A DNA stretch of 13,561 nucleotides. It comes from Planctomycetota bacterium (GTDB lineage: Bacteria; Planctomycetota; Phycisphaerae; UBA1845). The notes beneath the pieces are model-generated. The model ran no database searches, had not been told where the DNA came from, and saw nothing but the letters and a program-made list of their open reading frames with translations. Shown piece by piece: positions 13,140 through 13,561 of the stretch. Location: NCBI GenBank assembly GCA_022563615.1, contig JADFMZ010000040.1:1-13561 (forward strand). The letters run 5' to 3'. The position numbers and the translations under genes were made by a program. Within the stretch, counting starts at the first letter, position 1. Every line of letters begins with the position of its first letter.

Positions 13140-13561
13140 CTACATGGAGCGGGATGGGGATGCTTTCAGAATCGTGCTCATTTCACGAATGTGTTTGGAT
13201 CGAAGGCCGAGGCGAAATACGCTGGGCGTCACGTTGAACTCACGGCGAAAAACATCGCTGAAATGACTGTGGCTCGAAAAACCGAGCGAAAGAGCCAGTG
13301 CCGTCAGATCGGATTCATCGTCGGCCAGTCGCCCGAGGGCTGCGCGAAGTCGCAGGCGGGTGAGGTACTGGTGAAGGGACAAGCCGGTCATTCGTCGGAA
13401 GACGCGCGCGAGATGAAACGGTGAACTGTGAACGCGGCGGGCGATTCTCGGCAGCGTCAGAGGGTCGCTCATGCGCTCGGAAAGCACGACGCGGGCGTTC
13501 TCCGCCAGCTCACGATGGGCGCGAGTGGTGGCGGCGCGTGCGGGTTTGTTCGAGCGGGTCT
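13140..13561 (-). CDS. AraC-family transcription regulator, C-terminal part (runs off the window)
   Basis: The last 139 residues of an AraC/XylS-type regulator; its beginning lies beyond the right edge, and the frame is open to that edge. Two helix-turn-helix units are seen: LTLPRIARRVHSSPFHLARVF (in the visible part about 35-55) and LTALALSLGFSSHSHFSDVF (about 85-104), separated by the linker helix GLSLHQYLTRLRLRAALGRL. REFNVTPSVFR is the family's usual closing motif. The stretch AHRELAENARVVLSERMSD before the first motif is the normal lead-in helix, so an internal GTG at 13487 is not the true start. The effector domain is not visible. It lies 110 bases upstream of, and in the same direction as, the small metal-site protein gene, and may control that gene and itself. 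Confidence 0.9.
   Translation of the reverse strand, partial: TRSNKPARAATTRAHRELAENARVVLSERMSDPLTLPRIARRVHSSPFHLARVFRRMTGLSLHQYLTRLRLRAALGRLADDESDLTALALSLGFSSHSHFSDVFRREFNVTPSVFRLGLRSKHIREMSTILKASPSRSM

Overview
The window looks like chromosomal DNA of a high-GC, Gram-negative-type bacterium, most probably a planctomycete of the Phycisphaerae kind. The strongest sign is a secreted prepilin-like protein whose N-terminus ([20 protein letters not shown]...LLPSLSRARE) and C-terminal His...DG block are typical of the expanded pseudopilin family of Planctomycetota. A lipoprotein, a double NTF2-like secreted protein and frequent GTG/TTG starts fit this. I see no rRNA, tRNA, CRISPR array, transposase or phage gene.

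Left, plus strand (1-5132): a GAF-PP2C (SpoIIE-type) phosphatase, a cobalamin-binding-type radical SAM enzyme starting with TTG behind a good ribosome site, and a multi-spanning GT-C (ArnT/PMT-like) glycosyltransferase. The last two may form an envelope lipid or glycan modification pair.

Centre, minus strand (8915 down to 5192): a sigma70-like promoter leads into a STAS anti-anti-sigma-type protein, a divergent KamA-family radical SAM aminomutase, a class I/II PLP aminotransferase and a small lipoprotein. All are co-directional with gaps of 84-88 bases. By comparison with lysine 2,3-aminomutase, the KamA protein lacks both lysine-binding aspartates and the canonical PGGGGK PLP loop, so it probably acts on another amino acid. 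The STAS protein and the GAF-PP2C phosphatase are the kinds of component that make up a partner-switching pathway.

Next, a roughly 1 kb gene-free stretch (8858-9860) holds a near-perfect plus-strand promoter (TTGACA-17-TATACT). About 110 bases beyond the predicted start lies a hairpin followed by a T-rich tract, which suggests a small RNA of about 150 nt. The prepilin-like gene follows, with a strong terminator, then a dyad-rich spacer and a Nudix hydrolase.

Right, minus strand (13561 down to 11868): the C-terminal part of an AraC-family regulator, a spacer with three mutually complementary arms able to form alternative hairpins, a 49-residue Cys-rich metal-site protein (YHS/TRASH-like), and a secreted protein with two NTF2-like (DUF4440/SnoaL-type) domains. 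These could be one regulated unit.
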